Assembly: GCA_021292105.1 (NCBI GenBank)
Contig: CM037861.1
Coordinates: 28,730,545 to 28,794,544 of the forward strand
Reading direction: 5' to 3'
DNA length: 64,000 bases
Source: Anadara kagoshimensis
Lineage: Eukaryota; Mollusca; Bivalvia; Arcoida; Arcidae
Positions 49,801 to 54,925 of this stretch are shown one piece after another. The notes beneath the pieces were generated by a model. That model searched no databases. It had not been told where the DNA came from and saw only the letters and a list, made by a program, of their open reading frames with translations. Each line of letters begins with the position of its first letter. The first letter of the stretch is position 1. Made by a program: the position numbers and the translations under genes.

Positions 49801-51159
49801 CATTTCAAAATGTGCTTCCATTCAAGACGTGATGTATAGCAGTAGCTAAAAGAAAGAAAATATTTTAAAAAGTTATAGTCAAAATGGGATGCCATTTTAT
49901 GACGAAGGGGGCGCCATTTCAACACATGCTTCTATTTGGACGTGATTCTATAGCTGCAGTAGCTAAAAACGTATAACAATTTATTTAACTTTTCAAGAAG
50001 AGTAAATCTATAGCAGTAGGTAAACGTAAGAAATAGCTGCAAATTTGCTGATGCGGCGTTAACCAACATTCAGCAACAACAAATTTAAAATATAGTTAAT
50101 ATGAAGCCTTACACATGCACATTTCCGTATTCCAATGAAATCCGGAACCGCATTCACATCCGTATCCGTCAGTATGGTTCACACATTTAGGAGGCGAGTA
50201 GTACGAAGACAGACAGCGGTTTTTCAGTCTAGAATCTGAAACCGAGAAAGGAAAAACATTAACATTATATCAAATAAATTTATGTTTTTAATTTGTCGTC
50301 GTGATCCCCGGTCCGACCCTGCATTTTTTTCTCTTTCCTGTTACATTTGGATTCAGCGTTGAAGTTGAATAAAACATATTTACAAAGTTTCATCATAGTT
50401 TTCCAGATGGGTTTAAGATGGGCGTGTCTGAGTGCGATTTAACTTGCTAGGATATGACCATCATGTAACGATGCACAATGCATCATCCAATCTCGAAACA
50501 TTATGATGTCAAAGATATGACGTCATTCTTTTTATCGATGCAGTACTTCCTTCCAACTTGCTCTTGGATATTTTACACAATTTTGATAATGATAACGATA
50601 TATAAATTTGACTTTAAGTCAATCATTTCTAGATGTATTAAAAGACGTCATATTTGAAACAACTGAAATATTAAAACTGATAAGATTTATCATAGGGCTA
50701 GATCAAAGGTATGACGTCATCATACCTTCGTATGTTGGGGTCGTAGGTTCGTACCTCGCCCGAGGCCTGACCAAGACTTGAAAATAGGCAGTGACAGTTC
50801 TTTAGTCAAACACTCAGCAACTACCAAATGAAAGTCACGAAATCCTTCGGTAGATACCATAAAACCGATGTTCAGTGTCACAGCAGTCGTGGAACGTTCT
50901 ATAAGAACTTTCCCTGCACATTGCCCCGAGTGCATTGCAAAGGTTAAAATGAAATTCTGCTACTTCACCTATAACTCGGGTGACGTCTCTATATAAGTGA
51001 AATATTCTTGACTGGGGCATCAAATTCCATTTAATCAATCAATCAATCAATCTATGAAACAATAAGTTGATACTCACTTTCCTCTTTGTGTTTAACTGTG
51101 ATGCCGCTTGCTGAACCACAGACCGTCAGAGTAGAAACAATTAATATAAGATACAACAT
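20805..51159 (-). CDS. Adhesion GPCR gene: signal peptide, Cys-rich module, pentraxin, HormR, GAIN/GPS, 7TM (spliced)
   Basis: This is the span of a spliced gene whose exons are listed separately. Twenty-three coding exons sum to 2,956 nt (about 985 residues), all with GT-AG borders and consistent phases. One short exon (length 2 modulo 3) after TM5 is missing from my model. The product should be a cell-surface receptor: about residues 1-20 signal peptide, 28-68 Cys-rich module, 69-273 pentraxin fold, 274-371 HormR-like domain, 372-676 GAIN domain with GPS, then seven helices and a ~85-residue cytoplasmic tail. Pentraxin plus HormR plus GAIN recalls ADGRG6, and pentraxin plus GAIN recalls ADGRD1, but I see no CUB or SEA domain, so no symbol is given. 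An in-frame TAG eight codons upstream of the ATG supports the start. Membership of the adhesion GPCR family is very secure; the subgroup is not. Confidence 0.93.
22007..22120 (-). CDS. Exon 23: proximal cytoplasmic tail
   Basis: A 114-nt exon, phase 0-0, acceptor TATGCAG, donor AAG/GTATGG. It begins IRAVFQTTRKKKTLASHG, the basic helix that follows TM7, and then becomes acidic and Ser-rich (VEHDNRSTDSAGSF). It is inferred to be cytoplasmic. Confidence 0.9.
22938..22979 (-). CDS. Exon 22: TM7 end
   Basis: A 42-nt exon, phase 0-0, acceptor TTTTTTCAG, donor GAG/GTAATA. It encodes GSFFMVFYLFLHEE, continuing the NCLQ of exon 21 exactly as the family's 'NxxQGxFIFLFxCLLxxxV' requires. Confidence 0.93.
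24173..24299 (-). CDS. Exon 21: TM6, ECL3 and start of TM7
   Basis: A 127-nt exon, acceptor ATTTCAG, donor CAG/GTAAAG. Its first base completes a codon, so the unseen upstream exon must end in phase 2. It encodes KGLWTQIILITVCWAFAFVS and YLYAMMNCLQ, matching the TM6 'L-x3-hhGhxWhFg' and TM7 'Y-hF-x-h-N-h-hQG' patterns. Confidence 0.92.
24890..25365. repeat. Family A inverted pair in the intron lacking the TM5 exon
   Basis: Forward half at 24,890-25,060 ('gccacccttcctgagcaccc') and reverse copy at 25,120-25,365 ('gaagtaaggccagggtgctc'), about 60 bases apart. A family B copy follows immediately. Confidence 0.8.
26725..26785 (-). CDS. Exon 19: ECL2 cysteine and TM5 start
   Basis: A 61-nt exon, phase 2 to 0, acceptor TGTTTCAG, donor GTAAGT. 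It encodes CWIAWDNLWLFVGPVVGIIA. The C-W supplies the ECL2 cysteine that pairs with TM3, and the W-x-FhGP motif is the hallmark of adhesion GPCR TM5. The rest of TM5 must lie in the next exon, which I could not identify. Confidence 0.94.
27488..27554 (-). CDS. Exon 18: TM4
   Basis: A 67-nt exon, phase 1 to 2, acceptor TATTTTAG, donor GTAAGT. It encodes AMPGVLVGAFVGSQGDYYYA then KDM; the P-x-h-hV-x-h pattern follows the GWG of exon 17 as in the family. Confidence 0.92.
28947..29115 (-). CDS. Exon 17: TM3, ICL2 and start of TM4
   Basis: A 169-nt exon, phase 0 to 1, acceptor ATTTTAG, donor GTAAGA. It encodes CHCFAVLIHYSVLSTFCWLM then NEAFNLYIVI, ending YYVLGWG. It carries the conserved TM3 cysteine, the F-x-W-hh-x-E-x3-LY stretch and the GWG that opens TM4 of adhesion GPCRs. 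Confidence 0.95.
29808..29907 (-). CDS. Exon 16: TM2
   Basis: A 100-nt exon, phase 2 to 0, acceptor TTTTTCAG, donor GTAAGA. It encodes ALHKNLSVSIMFSQVVFMFG followed by IDRFDFK. The pattern (I/L)-H-x-N-L-x3-h and Q-h-hF-h-x-G-I-D is diagnostic for adhesion GPCR TM2. Confidence 0.95.
30398..30507 (-). CDS. Exon 15: TM1
   Basis: A 110-nt exon, phase 0 to 2, acceptor AATTTTAG, donor GTAAGT. It encodes WDKGEKRP followed by the hydrophobic helix ILMNVASYFGCTASALMCLT and TLILHIKLK, the typical first helix of adhesion-type (B2) receptors. Confidence 0.93.
30650..31260 (-). repeat. Two family A copies in the intron after exon 14
   Basis: Reverse copies at 30,650-30,795 and 30,970-31,260, opposite in orientation to the copy at 31,700-32,018. 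The transcript could thus fold on itself. Confidence 0.8.
31325..31475 (-). mobile_element. SINE head and partial body, minus strand, intron after exon 14
   Basis: Contains 'tcccatccgaaagaaccgtg', 'cccactttcaagtcttggg' and 'ctaactgagctaccacagtg', the inverted A-box region. The 3' tail is absent. Confidence 0.75.
31700..32018 (+). repeat. Family A interspersed repeat, best copy (intron after exon 14)
   Basis: About 300 bp: 'atggccgtcatcacagtatt', 'ctctgtgtccaggattgccc', 'attacacacgtggtgggtgt', 'aggtgcttacccttccggag', 'cacttccctggtggaagttc', 'ttttactttgcttctggatt', ending 'tagtatgtttgtttttgata'. More than 20 copies occur in both orientations, in the left flank and in most introns. No TIR or ORF is consistent, so its class is unknown. 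The ORFs it creates are not genes. Confidence 0.9.
32044..32167 (-). CDS. Exon 14: GPS motif with a degenerate cleavage site
   Basis: A 124-nt exon, phase 2 to 0, acceptor TATTTTAG, donor GTAAGT. It encodes RWQWSRDDCHIIRKREMDVV then CGCYVPGVYAVTT. The W-x(5)-C and C-x-C cysteines fit the GPS of adhesion GPCRs, but at the cleavage position the family HL-T/S triad reads VPG. The segment just after it, VYAV, still resembles the tethered-agonist core (family F-A-V). Autoproteolysis is therefore unlikely, whereas the fold looks retained. Confidence 0.93.
32424..32485 (-). CDS. Exon 13: GPS, first cysteine
   Basis: A 62-nt exon, phase 0 to 2, acceptor ATTTCAG, donor GTAAGT. It encodes TFNISNPECVRVRHAFKNG. 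The cysteine is the first of the four GPS cysteines. The usual tryptophan (C-x2-W) is replaced by valine. Confidence 0.86.
33084..33201 (-). CDS. Exon 12: GAIN subdomain B, central strands
   Basis: A 118-nt exon, phase 2 to 0, acceptor ATTACAG, donor GTGAGT. The frame reads VNTPVIALYIHAGDTNIVHN then STPVSYTLPYLN. The 'VIALYIHAG' strand corresponds to the 'vva.lYrn' strand of GAIN domains. Confidence 0.88.
33879..34115 (-). mobile_element. SINE, minus strand, beside a poly-C run
   Basis: A poly-C run (33,861-33,878) precedes 'cagtcaaaaatgacagaaat', a worn tail. It continues through 'gcgctcatggcaatatgc' and 'ccgagtgattggcgaaagg', and the 'gccggggttcaaat' B-box region closes it near 34,082. It lies in intron 11. 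Confidence 0.65.
34920..35075 (-). repeat. Family A copy close to exon 11
   Basis: 'aaaacaaacatacttatcaa' to 'gggtaagaacctcctgta', ending about 45 bases from the exon 11 donor. Shorter copies lie at 21,220-21,400, 21,640-21,780, 23,090-23,290, 23,360-23,560, 26,880-27,000, 27,240-27,360, 33,250-33,360, 38,280-38,540, 39,560-39,690 and 55,750-55,860. Confidence 0.75.
35120..35261 (-). CDS. Exon 11: GAIN subdomain B, first strands
   Basis: A 142-nt exon, phase 1 to 2, acceptor TCAACAG. Two overlapping donors are possible (GTGGGT and GTATTT). Only the second keeps the next exon open, so it was chosen. The frame shows QWIEEFQGYEFPETD, then VELSPDVTIPSNVSDRC, resembling the strand leading to the conserved '(h)P' segment of GAIN domains. 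Confidence 0.82.
36287..36494 (-). CDS. Exon 10: GAIN domain helical part
   Basis: A 208-nt exon, phase 0 to 1, acceptor TTTAAAG, donor GTAATT. The frame contains IINIVENLLSGRHDVGW, then DNLLQVMELFSSIIAQSLEH. These helices (h-x2-VENLL, LL-x-hhE-h-x2-hh-x2-L) match GAIN subdomain A helices that precede the beta-sandwich. Confidence 0.88.
36949..38240 (+). mobile_element. CAAGAGGCCC element copy, in the intron between exons 9 and 10
   Basis: Same 5' end (CAAGAGGCCCATGGG), about five internal repeats with TGACCTTGACCTTTGAA-type cores, a poly-T run at 37,388-37,422, the 'cgcgtaacctat' 3' region, and the terminal 'caagtgagctaaaa'. It is more diverged than the 46.9-kb copy. Confidence 0.85.
39060..39161 (-). 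CDS. Exon 9: GAIN domain continuation
   Basis: A 102-nt exon, phase 0-0, acceptor TTACACAG, donor CAG/GTATAC. The frame begins AIAMEVKTWENGKKKYSRAA and ends TTIFAQ. It is supported by splice sites and phase; there are no distinctive motifs. Confidence 0.75.
39200..39365 (+). repeat. Family B interspersed repeat (~165 bp)
   Basis: 'ccagttttaattttacaaca', 'ctagacggccgtttcggaat', 'ttcctcatcagtagtgtttg' and 'ccaaatttagctaagaaaat'. Other copies: 1650-1830, 22,170-22,340, 25,370-25,540 and 51,480-51,640. There is no ORF and the class is unknown. Confidence 0.8.
39757..40020 (+). mobile_element. Short element opening with a poly-C / poly-G hairpin
   Basis: 'acccccccccc-gcttaaaaagc-ggggggt' is a perfect small hairpin at 39,757-39,788. 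It is followed by 'gtgtccgtccgtacttccgt' and a body ending 'gtgagcttgtggctcgcagt'. I believe this is a common short repeat type in molluscs; no family name is claimed. Confidence 0.6.
40259..40417 (-). CDS. Exon 8: start of the GAIN domain (subdomain A)
   Basis: A 159-nt exon, phase 0-0, acceptor TTTTTTAG, donor CAG/GTACAT. It encodes alternating amphipathic stretches such as VDEMDILELADNLRNHTE and DVDTVIDLLKMLISTQ, as expected for the helical N-terminal part of a GAIN domain. Confidence 0.85.
40545..40815 (-). mobile_element. SINE, minus strand, in the intron between exons 7 and 8
   Basis: Reverse-complement tail ('acgtcccagtcaagaatttt'), body ('ggcacggtacctcgtttatt', 'ccgaaagaactctgactttc') and B-box region ('cggggttcaaaccc'). 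Confidence 0.8.
40842..41060 (+). repeat. 24-bp tandem array overlapping the exon 7 splice donor
   Basis: About nine copies of a 24-bp unit built on 'tacctcatttaccacgtatt' lie immediately downstream (in gene sense) of exon 7. On the minus strand each unit contains GAGGTAGAT and GTGGTAAAT. The real donor GAG/GTAAAA is the outermost copy of the same unit. Confidence 0.9.
41056..41162 (-). CDS. Exon 7: second part of the HormR-like domain
   Basis: A 107-nt exon entering in phase 1 and leaving in phase 0; acceptor TTATAG, donor GAG/GTAAAA. The frame reads VRTCFRTKQNDGNWAEPFID then NCISEELREI, the closing HormR pattern R-x-C, W-x2-P, C-hS-x2-hxxh. The donor is the first member of a 24-bp tandem array that fills the adjacent intron (40,842-41,060). 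Confidence 0.9.
41813..41932 (-). CDS. Exon 6: first part of the HormR-like domain
   Basis: A 120-nt exon, phase 1-1, acceptor CTGTACAG and donor GTACGT. The frame contains NIVWERTPAIRNISVPCPGQ followed by EERKYLNETH. The W-x(2)-T, C-P and later R-x-C (exon 7) pattern is that of the hormone receptor motif domain found before the GAIN domain in many adhesion GPCRs. NISV and NETH are potential N-glycosylation sites. Confidence 0.87.
42128..42330 (+). mobile_element. Second SINE family, plus strand, in intron 5
   Basis: 'ctagcacgttaaagtcgtct', 'gtagaccacaaaacacactc', 'gaacttgttcatagattaat' and the tail 'ttgctgatgcgacgttaagc' are shared with 44,715-44,945. The head is poorly preserved. Confidence 0.7.
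42803..42868 (-). CDS. Exon 5: short Cys-containing linker
   Basis: This 66-nt exon, phase 1-1, lies between acceptor TTTTCAG and donor GTGAGT. It encodes EKSCFTDQEASITCNKYC and a few more residues, with three cysteines. It sits between the pentraxin and HormR exons and may begin the HormR disulfide set. The call rests on matching phases and clean splice sites rather than on recognised homology. Confidence 0.75.
42946..43508. mobile_element. CAGTAC-family element carrying two tRNA-Glu-like SINE heads
   Basis: Left 'cctaaagtttaatactaagc' and right 'gtgttaaattttcgacaggt' match the inverted ends of the CAGTAC MITE. Inside, 43,062-43,125 and 43,240-43,315 are two similar segments with an A-box-like 'tagtggtagaacgctcgc', a 'tcaccca' anticodon-arm stretch and a B-box-like 'ggttcgatcc'. 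The interior 'cgaagctcatatcggctgt' is also duplicated. Confidence 0.6.
43785..43831. repeat. (CA)n microsatellite
   Basis: An uninterrupted CA run in intron 4. Other simple runs: (GT)n 13,513-13,559; poly-A 5286-5310; poly-C 33,861-33,878; poly-T 61,337-61,360; (GACA)n 41,623-41,660; (TTTA)n about 4425-4455. Confidence 0.95.
44180..44497 (-). CDS. Exon 4: C-terminal half of the pentraxin domain
   Basis: Acceptor CTTGCAG at 44500-44498, 318 nt, phase 1-1, donor GTACAT. The frame shows GGEFVLGQAA, then AFLGDLAHLNIWNYIL and CGNVVQWAEL, matching the pentraxin pattern (G-x-LVLGQ; F-x-G-D-x2-x-hN-hW; G-N-hh-x-W). The acidic calcium-ligand stretch after the VLGQ strand is replaced by AARLVSEFNES, so calcium binding of the usual pentraxin type is doubtful. 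Intron 3 upstream is 4.9 kb and packed with repeats. Confidence 0.94.
44715..44945 (+). mobile_element. Second SINE family, plus strand, in intron 3
   Basis: Parallel to 42,128-42,330: 'ggcagaccataaaacacact', 'gaacttgaccatagattaat', and the tail 'attgcttatgcggcggtaag'. A tail-only piece also lies at 50,035-50,085. Confidence 0.7.
45245..45765. repeat. ~84-bp tandem array in intron 3
   Basis: About six copies of a unit marked by 'aaccgctattttgca' and 'gagccacccacaatct', spaced about 84-86 bases; later copies are near-identical. A run of A separates units. Not coding: the apparent frame comes from the repetition. Confidence 0.9.
45764..45806 (-). pseudogene. Weaker second remnant of exon 3 sequence
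   Basis: The plus-strand stretch 'tagtctacttcctgtattgta' differs at three positions from the equivalent of exon 3, and it is preceded by a 'ccatagct' like 'ccacagct' in the exon. Its flanks toward 45,850 also match those of the 45,890 copy ('gataacattgttagt'), so it looks like an earlier tandem copy of the same segment. Confidence 0.5.
45890..45965 (-). pseudogene. Decayed duplicate of the 3' end of exon 3, inside intron 3
   Basis: On the plus strand this matches the last ~60 bases of exon 3 (49,388-49,450) at high identity. Translated on the minus strand it still reads IRLQLWILNRMVWTWDHL, against the same stretch of the true exon (IRLQLWTWNHMVWTWDHL). The splice donor (AA/GTGAGT) has become AATTAAGT, so it cannot be used like the original. 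A weaker second remnant is at 45,764-45,806. Confidence 0.8.
45985..46872. repeat. ~32-bp tandem array in intron 3, left part
   Basis: More than twenty copies of a unit built on 'acacctttttgttagtca' followed by a short A-run and 'ttgt', with a variant that adds 'ttttaattgt'. It continues at 49,053-49,365 after a large insertion. Confidence 0.93.
46873..49052 (+). mobile_element. CAAGAGGCCC element (2.2 kb) with internal ~148-bp repeats, nested in the 32-bp array
   Basis: It begins CAAGAGGCCCATGGGCC, then GCTCACCTGA, and ends TCAGGTGAGC-TAAAA, so the subterminal ten bases are inverted. The interior holds ten ~145-148-bp repeats, each with TGACCTTGACCTTTGAA and 'caatacctacaacattcta'. The 3' third is unique and shared with the other copies: 'acgcgtaacctat', then a CA-rich run. 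No ORF is seen, so it is non-autonomous. Confidence 0.88.
49053..49365. repeat. ~32-bp tandem array in intron 3, right part, next to exon 3
   Basis: The same unit as at 45,985-46,872, ending about 22 bases from the donor of exon 3. The two parts were evidently one array before the 46,873-49,052 element entered. Confidence 0.92.
49388..49684 (-). CDS. Exon 3: N-terminal half of the pentraxin domain
   Basis: Acceptor TTTTAG and donor GTGAGT give a 297-nt exon, phase 1-1. The reading frame shows a jelly-roll opening typical of pentraxins: RYTLLLGKAFPKLKAFSIAF then WIRL, later SIMSYSY and the WTWNHMVWTWDHLS strand that precedes the exon end. It continues directly into exon 4, which carries the diagnostic C-terminal half. 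Decayed copies of the last part of this exon lie in intron 3 (45,764-45,965). Confidence 0.92.
50113..50235 (-). CDS. Exon 2: extracellular Cys-rich, EGF-like module
   Basis: Acceptor TTTCAG and donor GTAAGG enclose 123 nt, phase 1 at both ends, as expected for a shuffled extracellular module. The translation contains GYGCECGSGFHWN, the typical end of an EGF repeat (C-x-C-x2-G-aromatic). Only five cysteines are in the spliced frame, because the final TGT is interrupted by the donor and becomes serine after splicing. It is therefore an atypical EGF-like module rather than a canonical six-Cys one. Confidence 0.82.
50725..51056 (+). mobile_element. SINE of the same family just inside intron 1
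   Basis: The degraded head lacks a clear A box. It has 'gaccaagacttgaaaatagg', 'aaatgaaagtcacgaaatcc', 'tataagtgaaatattcttga' and a TCAA repeat tail. It ends about 20 bases from the exon 1 donor. Confidence 0.8.
51078..51159 (-). CDS. Exon 1: start codon and signal peptide
   Basis: The ATG is at 51159-51157. The first residues, MLYLILIVSTLTVCGSASG, form a classic hydrophobic secretion signal with small residues (GSASG) suited to signal-peptidase cleavage. The exon ends GAGGAAA before donor GTGAGT, phase 1. Upstream on the minus strand an in-frame TAG lies eight codons before the ATG, so translation cannot start further 5' in this exon. A second ATG, 18 bases upstream and out of frame, could open a short overlapping upstream ORF. 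Confidence 0.9.
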
Positions 51160-51886
51160 TGTTGCTGGATCCCATCTGCTCTAAGCCATAAGAAAACTGT
51201 AGAACAGGGTGTATGTTATACTGTCACTGGATATCTATAATGAAAACATAGATCTTATAATTATATAGTACGTCAAGTTTGACCTGGCTGTTTGACCTTT
51301 AACTTGAATATTAGGCTAGCAGAATGTTCCATTACCATCAACACCGGGTACCCATATACATCAACTTTATATAGCCCCTATATTACACAATGGATAAGTC
51401 TGTTTCAAGGTCAAACGGCCATGTCAAACTTGACGCACTGTGCCCCTTAAACTTTATATTTCAAATAGGTATGAAAATATCCGTCTATTTGCAATATTAC
51501 AGCAACTAGACTACCGTTTCGGGATACAATTCCTTATCAGTGGTCCTCGAACCAACATTGTGAAATTAAAGGGGTTGGAAAAATCCAAAGGACCAATATT
51601 TCACCAAATTAAGGTTAATATAAGCTAAGGAAATACTACATGTATGTATACAACTTGCTATATCTGTGTGCGCTGTGTAGTCTTATAAATAAGAGAGCGG
51701 GATTAGATCTCCGTGGCTTTGCTGATGCAGTAAAAATTATATGGTCTGGCAGTAGTAGGGCTTTTCTAATTCCTGTCTCTATTATAAAACACAGGTTTAT
51801 TTCTTTTTAATCAAGCTTATTATCGATCTGTTCTGCATGGTATTAACTTTACAGTGATCTTTGATTCAAGGTCCTGTTAATTAACC

Positions 51887-51887
<1 letters not shown>
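51160..51887. other. 5' flank of the adhesion GPCR gene
   Basis: It should contain the 5' UTR, or an intron leading to it, and the promoter. I see no TATA-like box in a convincing position. A minus-strand 'cctgttctacag' just upstream (about 51,200) could be an acceptor of a 5' UTR exon. A family B copy is at 51,480-51,640. Confidence 0.4.
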
Positions 51888-51934
<47 letters not shown>

Positions 51935-52065
51935 ACCTATTACAGTTTTGAGAGAGATAGATAAAACATCCATTACACAGAGAGAGGAAGAGAGAGAATA
52001 TAAACATCCCTTACAGATACATAGAGAGAGCAAAAATATACAAGACATTCATTACAGAGTATAGC

Positions 52066-52109
<44 letters not shown>

Positions 52110-52110
52110 T
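51888..52110. repeat. GA microsatellite cluster
   Basis: Pure (GA)n at about 51,889-51,933 and 52,063-52,107. Between them are diverged GA pieces separated by 'aacatcc(a/c)ttaca' spacers, suggesting repeated duplication of spacer plus microsatellite. Confidence 0.9.
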
Positions 52111-52379
52111 GTATTCTATATTCAAGCTATACGTGTTGGTTCTGGCGTTATTGATCGCTGTGGGATTAAAACAGGTTTTATGCATACTTCGTACTTGGTG
52201 TCGCCGAAACGGGTTTAAACAGCTTCTACATATCTTCAAATATACGAACGATGACTAAACATTGAAACTCTTTTGCCGTGGCTTTAGCTGTTTAGTTGAA
52301 ATGGGCAAAGGCAAAAATAAAATTGATCTGTTCAACATGACCTTTCATTGGGAATTAACAGAGACTAGAATATACTTTG

Positions 52380-52975
52380 ATCAATCCGCCCAATTCATAG
52401 ATAGCGTTAGGATTTGCAGTTAATGCGTAAAAATGCACGTTTCCGTGATGTAATCGAAATAAACTCACGCGACGTCTTTACATAATGGACTGGCCCATCA
52501 TAAATCTTCAGATTAAAGGTCAAGCTTACAGGTTAATGTTGTTTGTCCATGTCAGCTTAGTTGTACTTTTAGAATATATGTATTGGCAAACAATGTTGAC
52601 CTGCCCGCTTGACCTTTTATTTAGAAATTATTATGGGCAACAGAAACAGGTATATAATAGGAGAAGAAAATACAGTCAACCCGTCTTAAAGATCACCGCA
52701 ATATGAGGACCATCTGCTTATAGCGGTCAATAGAATTGTATTCCAATTGTTCTTTATTTATATTATTTGAACCTGTATATAGAGACCGCCTGTCTATAAA
52801 GGCCACTTTTACTGGTTTCCTTTGGGTGGTCTTTATAGCCAGGTTTGATTGTACATGTACCTGTAAATCCCAAAACTATATACTTATATATTGGGTGTAT
52901 CCTCCAATATCATGAATATTCTTAACAAAAGGTCAAACCGACAGGTCATTGTTGTTTGCCTAAACATATAACTCC
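52380..52975. repeat. Short dispersed motif with 'aaggtcaa' and 'aggtca'
   Basis: 'caaaaggtcaaaccgacagg' + 'tcattgttgtttgcc' at 52,920-52,970 is echoed at 15,950-16,000, about 51,290-51,440, 52,500-52,640 and (other orientation) 32,740-32,890. The boundaries are unclear. Confidence 0.45.
52671..52853. mobile_element. ~183-bp MITE with 'cctgtctataaagg' ends
   Basis: Left 'acagtcaacccgtcttaaag' and right 'tttatagccaggtttgattg' (inverse: caatcaaacctggctataaa) are inverted ends. The interior 'tagaattgtattccaattgt' and 'tgaacctgtatatag' recurs at 55,870-56,060 and 60,962-61,145. Partial copies are at 23,957-24,035, 29,588-29,660, 55,648-55,750 and 61,278-61,335. Confidence 0.75.
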
Positions 52976-53737
52976 TTTAAATATGGATAATTGATTTTTC
53001 TGCCATTTTTTGTTGTATTTAAATAAATATGTTTTTCTCGTTATTGAACTTTCTGAAAACCATCTTTGTTTGTATTTTGAACTTATACAGAAAAGTCATA
53101 TTTACATATAAGAGTGTTTTGCCTTACACTTATAACACATTGTGCACTTCACAGCCATTTTATTCTCCATGTCATCTTAATTTCAAAGCTTGACTAATTA
53201 ATCAAAACAGACGCCTTCACATGGCCGTAACTACCATTGATGCAAGTGGGGCATTTGCCTCCCCTAGAATTTTGCTGTGTTTTTTTCAGTGTCAGATGGT
53301 TATTAAAAGATTTTTTTCCGGGGGGGGGGGATACCCCAAACCCCCACCCCTAGATATACGCATCAGAGGCCTTTGGTATATCATATATTTGTCTCATATA
53401 CAACAAGACCCTAGTTAGGGCCATGCTTTAGTAAGCCTATGCTTGTATGAACTCATTAACTCATTTATATTTTTGCGCTGTGTTGCTATTTTCTGCCAGA
53501 TTACAAAAGGCTATCCCGATGTATCCATGTCTGTTAGTTTATCTACCTTGTCTAGCGCGTACCTCCGGACGATTTTTAGGTGCTAGCTTGTCCAAACAGC
53601 AAGTGCAGAGTTTGCTGTTCCACCACACTGGGCAAGTAAGCAGCAATATGAAGTTAAGTAACTTGCTCAAGTTATAATATGCGAATTCGAGCTCACGACC
53701 CTTAGATCTTGAGTCCGTTGCTAGACCAACTTAGCAA

Positions 53738-53972
53738 CTGAACGGTAGCTCAGTTGTTATAGTGCTCGCTTTGTATATGGGAGGTCATGGGTTCGAATTC
53801 CTGCCCAGGTCTTAATATAGTTAGTGACTGTTCTAGTGACTGATGCTAAGTGCTTGGCGAAAAAACAGTCACTACCTATTTTCAAGTCTTGGTCTGAAAC
53901 GGCCAACATTCGAACCCCGACTTTCGCATACGGAACGGGCACTCTACCAACTGAGCCACACTACAGTAGTCA
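53738..53972. mobile_element. Two SINE heads in inverted orientation
   Basis: A plus-strand head ('gaacggtagctcagttgtta', 'ggttcgaattcc', 53,738-53,850) abuts a minus-strand head ('aactgagccacactacagta', 53,855-53,972). A full plus-strand copy follows at 53,974. Pol III boxes are visible in each, but no body follows the first. Confidence 0.75.
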
Positions 53973-53973
53973 C

Positions 53974-54315
53974 CACTGCGGTAGCTTAGTTGGTAGAGTG
54001 CTCGCTCCGTAAATGGGAGGTCGTGGGTTCAAACCCCGGCCGGGTCTGACCCAAGACTTAAAAGTGGGTAGTGACTGTTCTTTCGCCAAGCACTCGGCAT
54101 TACGAAATGAAAGTCACGGTTCTTTCGGATGGGAACTTAAATAAACGAGGTCCCGTGTCACGGTGGGCTTGGCACGCTAAAGAATCCTGCTGTATATGCC
54201 ATAAGCGCACTGCACAAGCAAAATTTCTGCACTTTCGCCTATAGGTGGCGACGTCTCGATATAAGTGAAATATTCTTGACTGGGACGTTAAACACCATTA
54301 CTCACTCACTCACTA
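53974..54315 (+). mobile_element. tRNA-derived SINE, best-preserved copy
   Basis: The head has an A box (TAGCTTAGTTGGTAGAGTGC) and B box (GGGTTCAAACCCC) as in tRNA genes. A conserved body follows ('gaaagtcacggttctttcgg', 'cgaggtcccgtgtcacgg', 'ggtggcgacgtctcgatata'), then the tail 'gactgggacgttaaacacca' and a short ACTC repeat. The layout fits molluscan tRNA-SINEs; I do not assign a named family. Confidence 0.88.
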
Positions 54316-54632
54316 CAATAGTCAATTGGCTAATACATGTTTTAAGCTTTGGTTTAGTAATATGTGAAACATTCAAATCAATGTAGCAGTTACACTTAAT
54401 TCAAAACGTTCTATTAGGCAACAGAAATCAATTATCTTAAAGCCTAATGTCATTTCTTTGGTAAATATAACATTGACGGTATCGCGTACAATCAATACCG
54501 TATGTGACAAAATGAATGCAAATCTGTTTGTTTGTGGTGAGGGTAAACATGATAAAATAGCGTCTATTACAAAAAATCGTGCTTGCTGAATAAGAGGCCG
54601 AATGAGTTGACATTGCTATTAACATACAGATC

Positions 54633-54633
<1 letters not shown>

Positions 54634-54713
<80 letters not shown>

Positions 54714-54736
54714 AAACCACACTATCCATGAAGTGA

Positions 54737-54784
<48 letters not shown>

Positions 54785-54810
54785 TCTTACCACGCTATCC
54801 GTGATGAAGT

Positions 54811-54865
<55 letters not shown>

Positions 54866-54925
54866 TCCCATTAGTCAAGGACTACTTACCAGACTGTCCA
54901 TGAAGTGTTTGTTTTTCACACAATA
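54634..54925. repeat. (GT)n/(GA)n microsatellite triplet with duplicated spacer
   Basis: (GT)n 54,635-54,681 passes into (GA)n to 54,711, then 'accacactatccatgaagtg', (GA)n to 54,780, 'accacgctatccgtgatgaa', (GA)n to 54,860, and 'accagactgtccatgaagtg'. The spacer is present three times. Confidence 0.9.

Noticed and set aside
53738..54030. Possible tRNA genes
   Set aside because: A and B boxes are present, but acceptor stems do not pair and SINE bodies or inverted copies follow.
54885..54925. 'cttaccagactgtccatgaa' as a possible 5' exon donor of the receptor (CTG/GTAAGT)
   Set aside because: The same spacer is repeated twice more in the GA microsatellite cluster, so it is part of that repeat.
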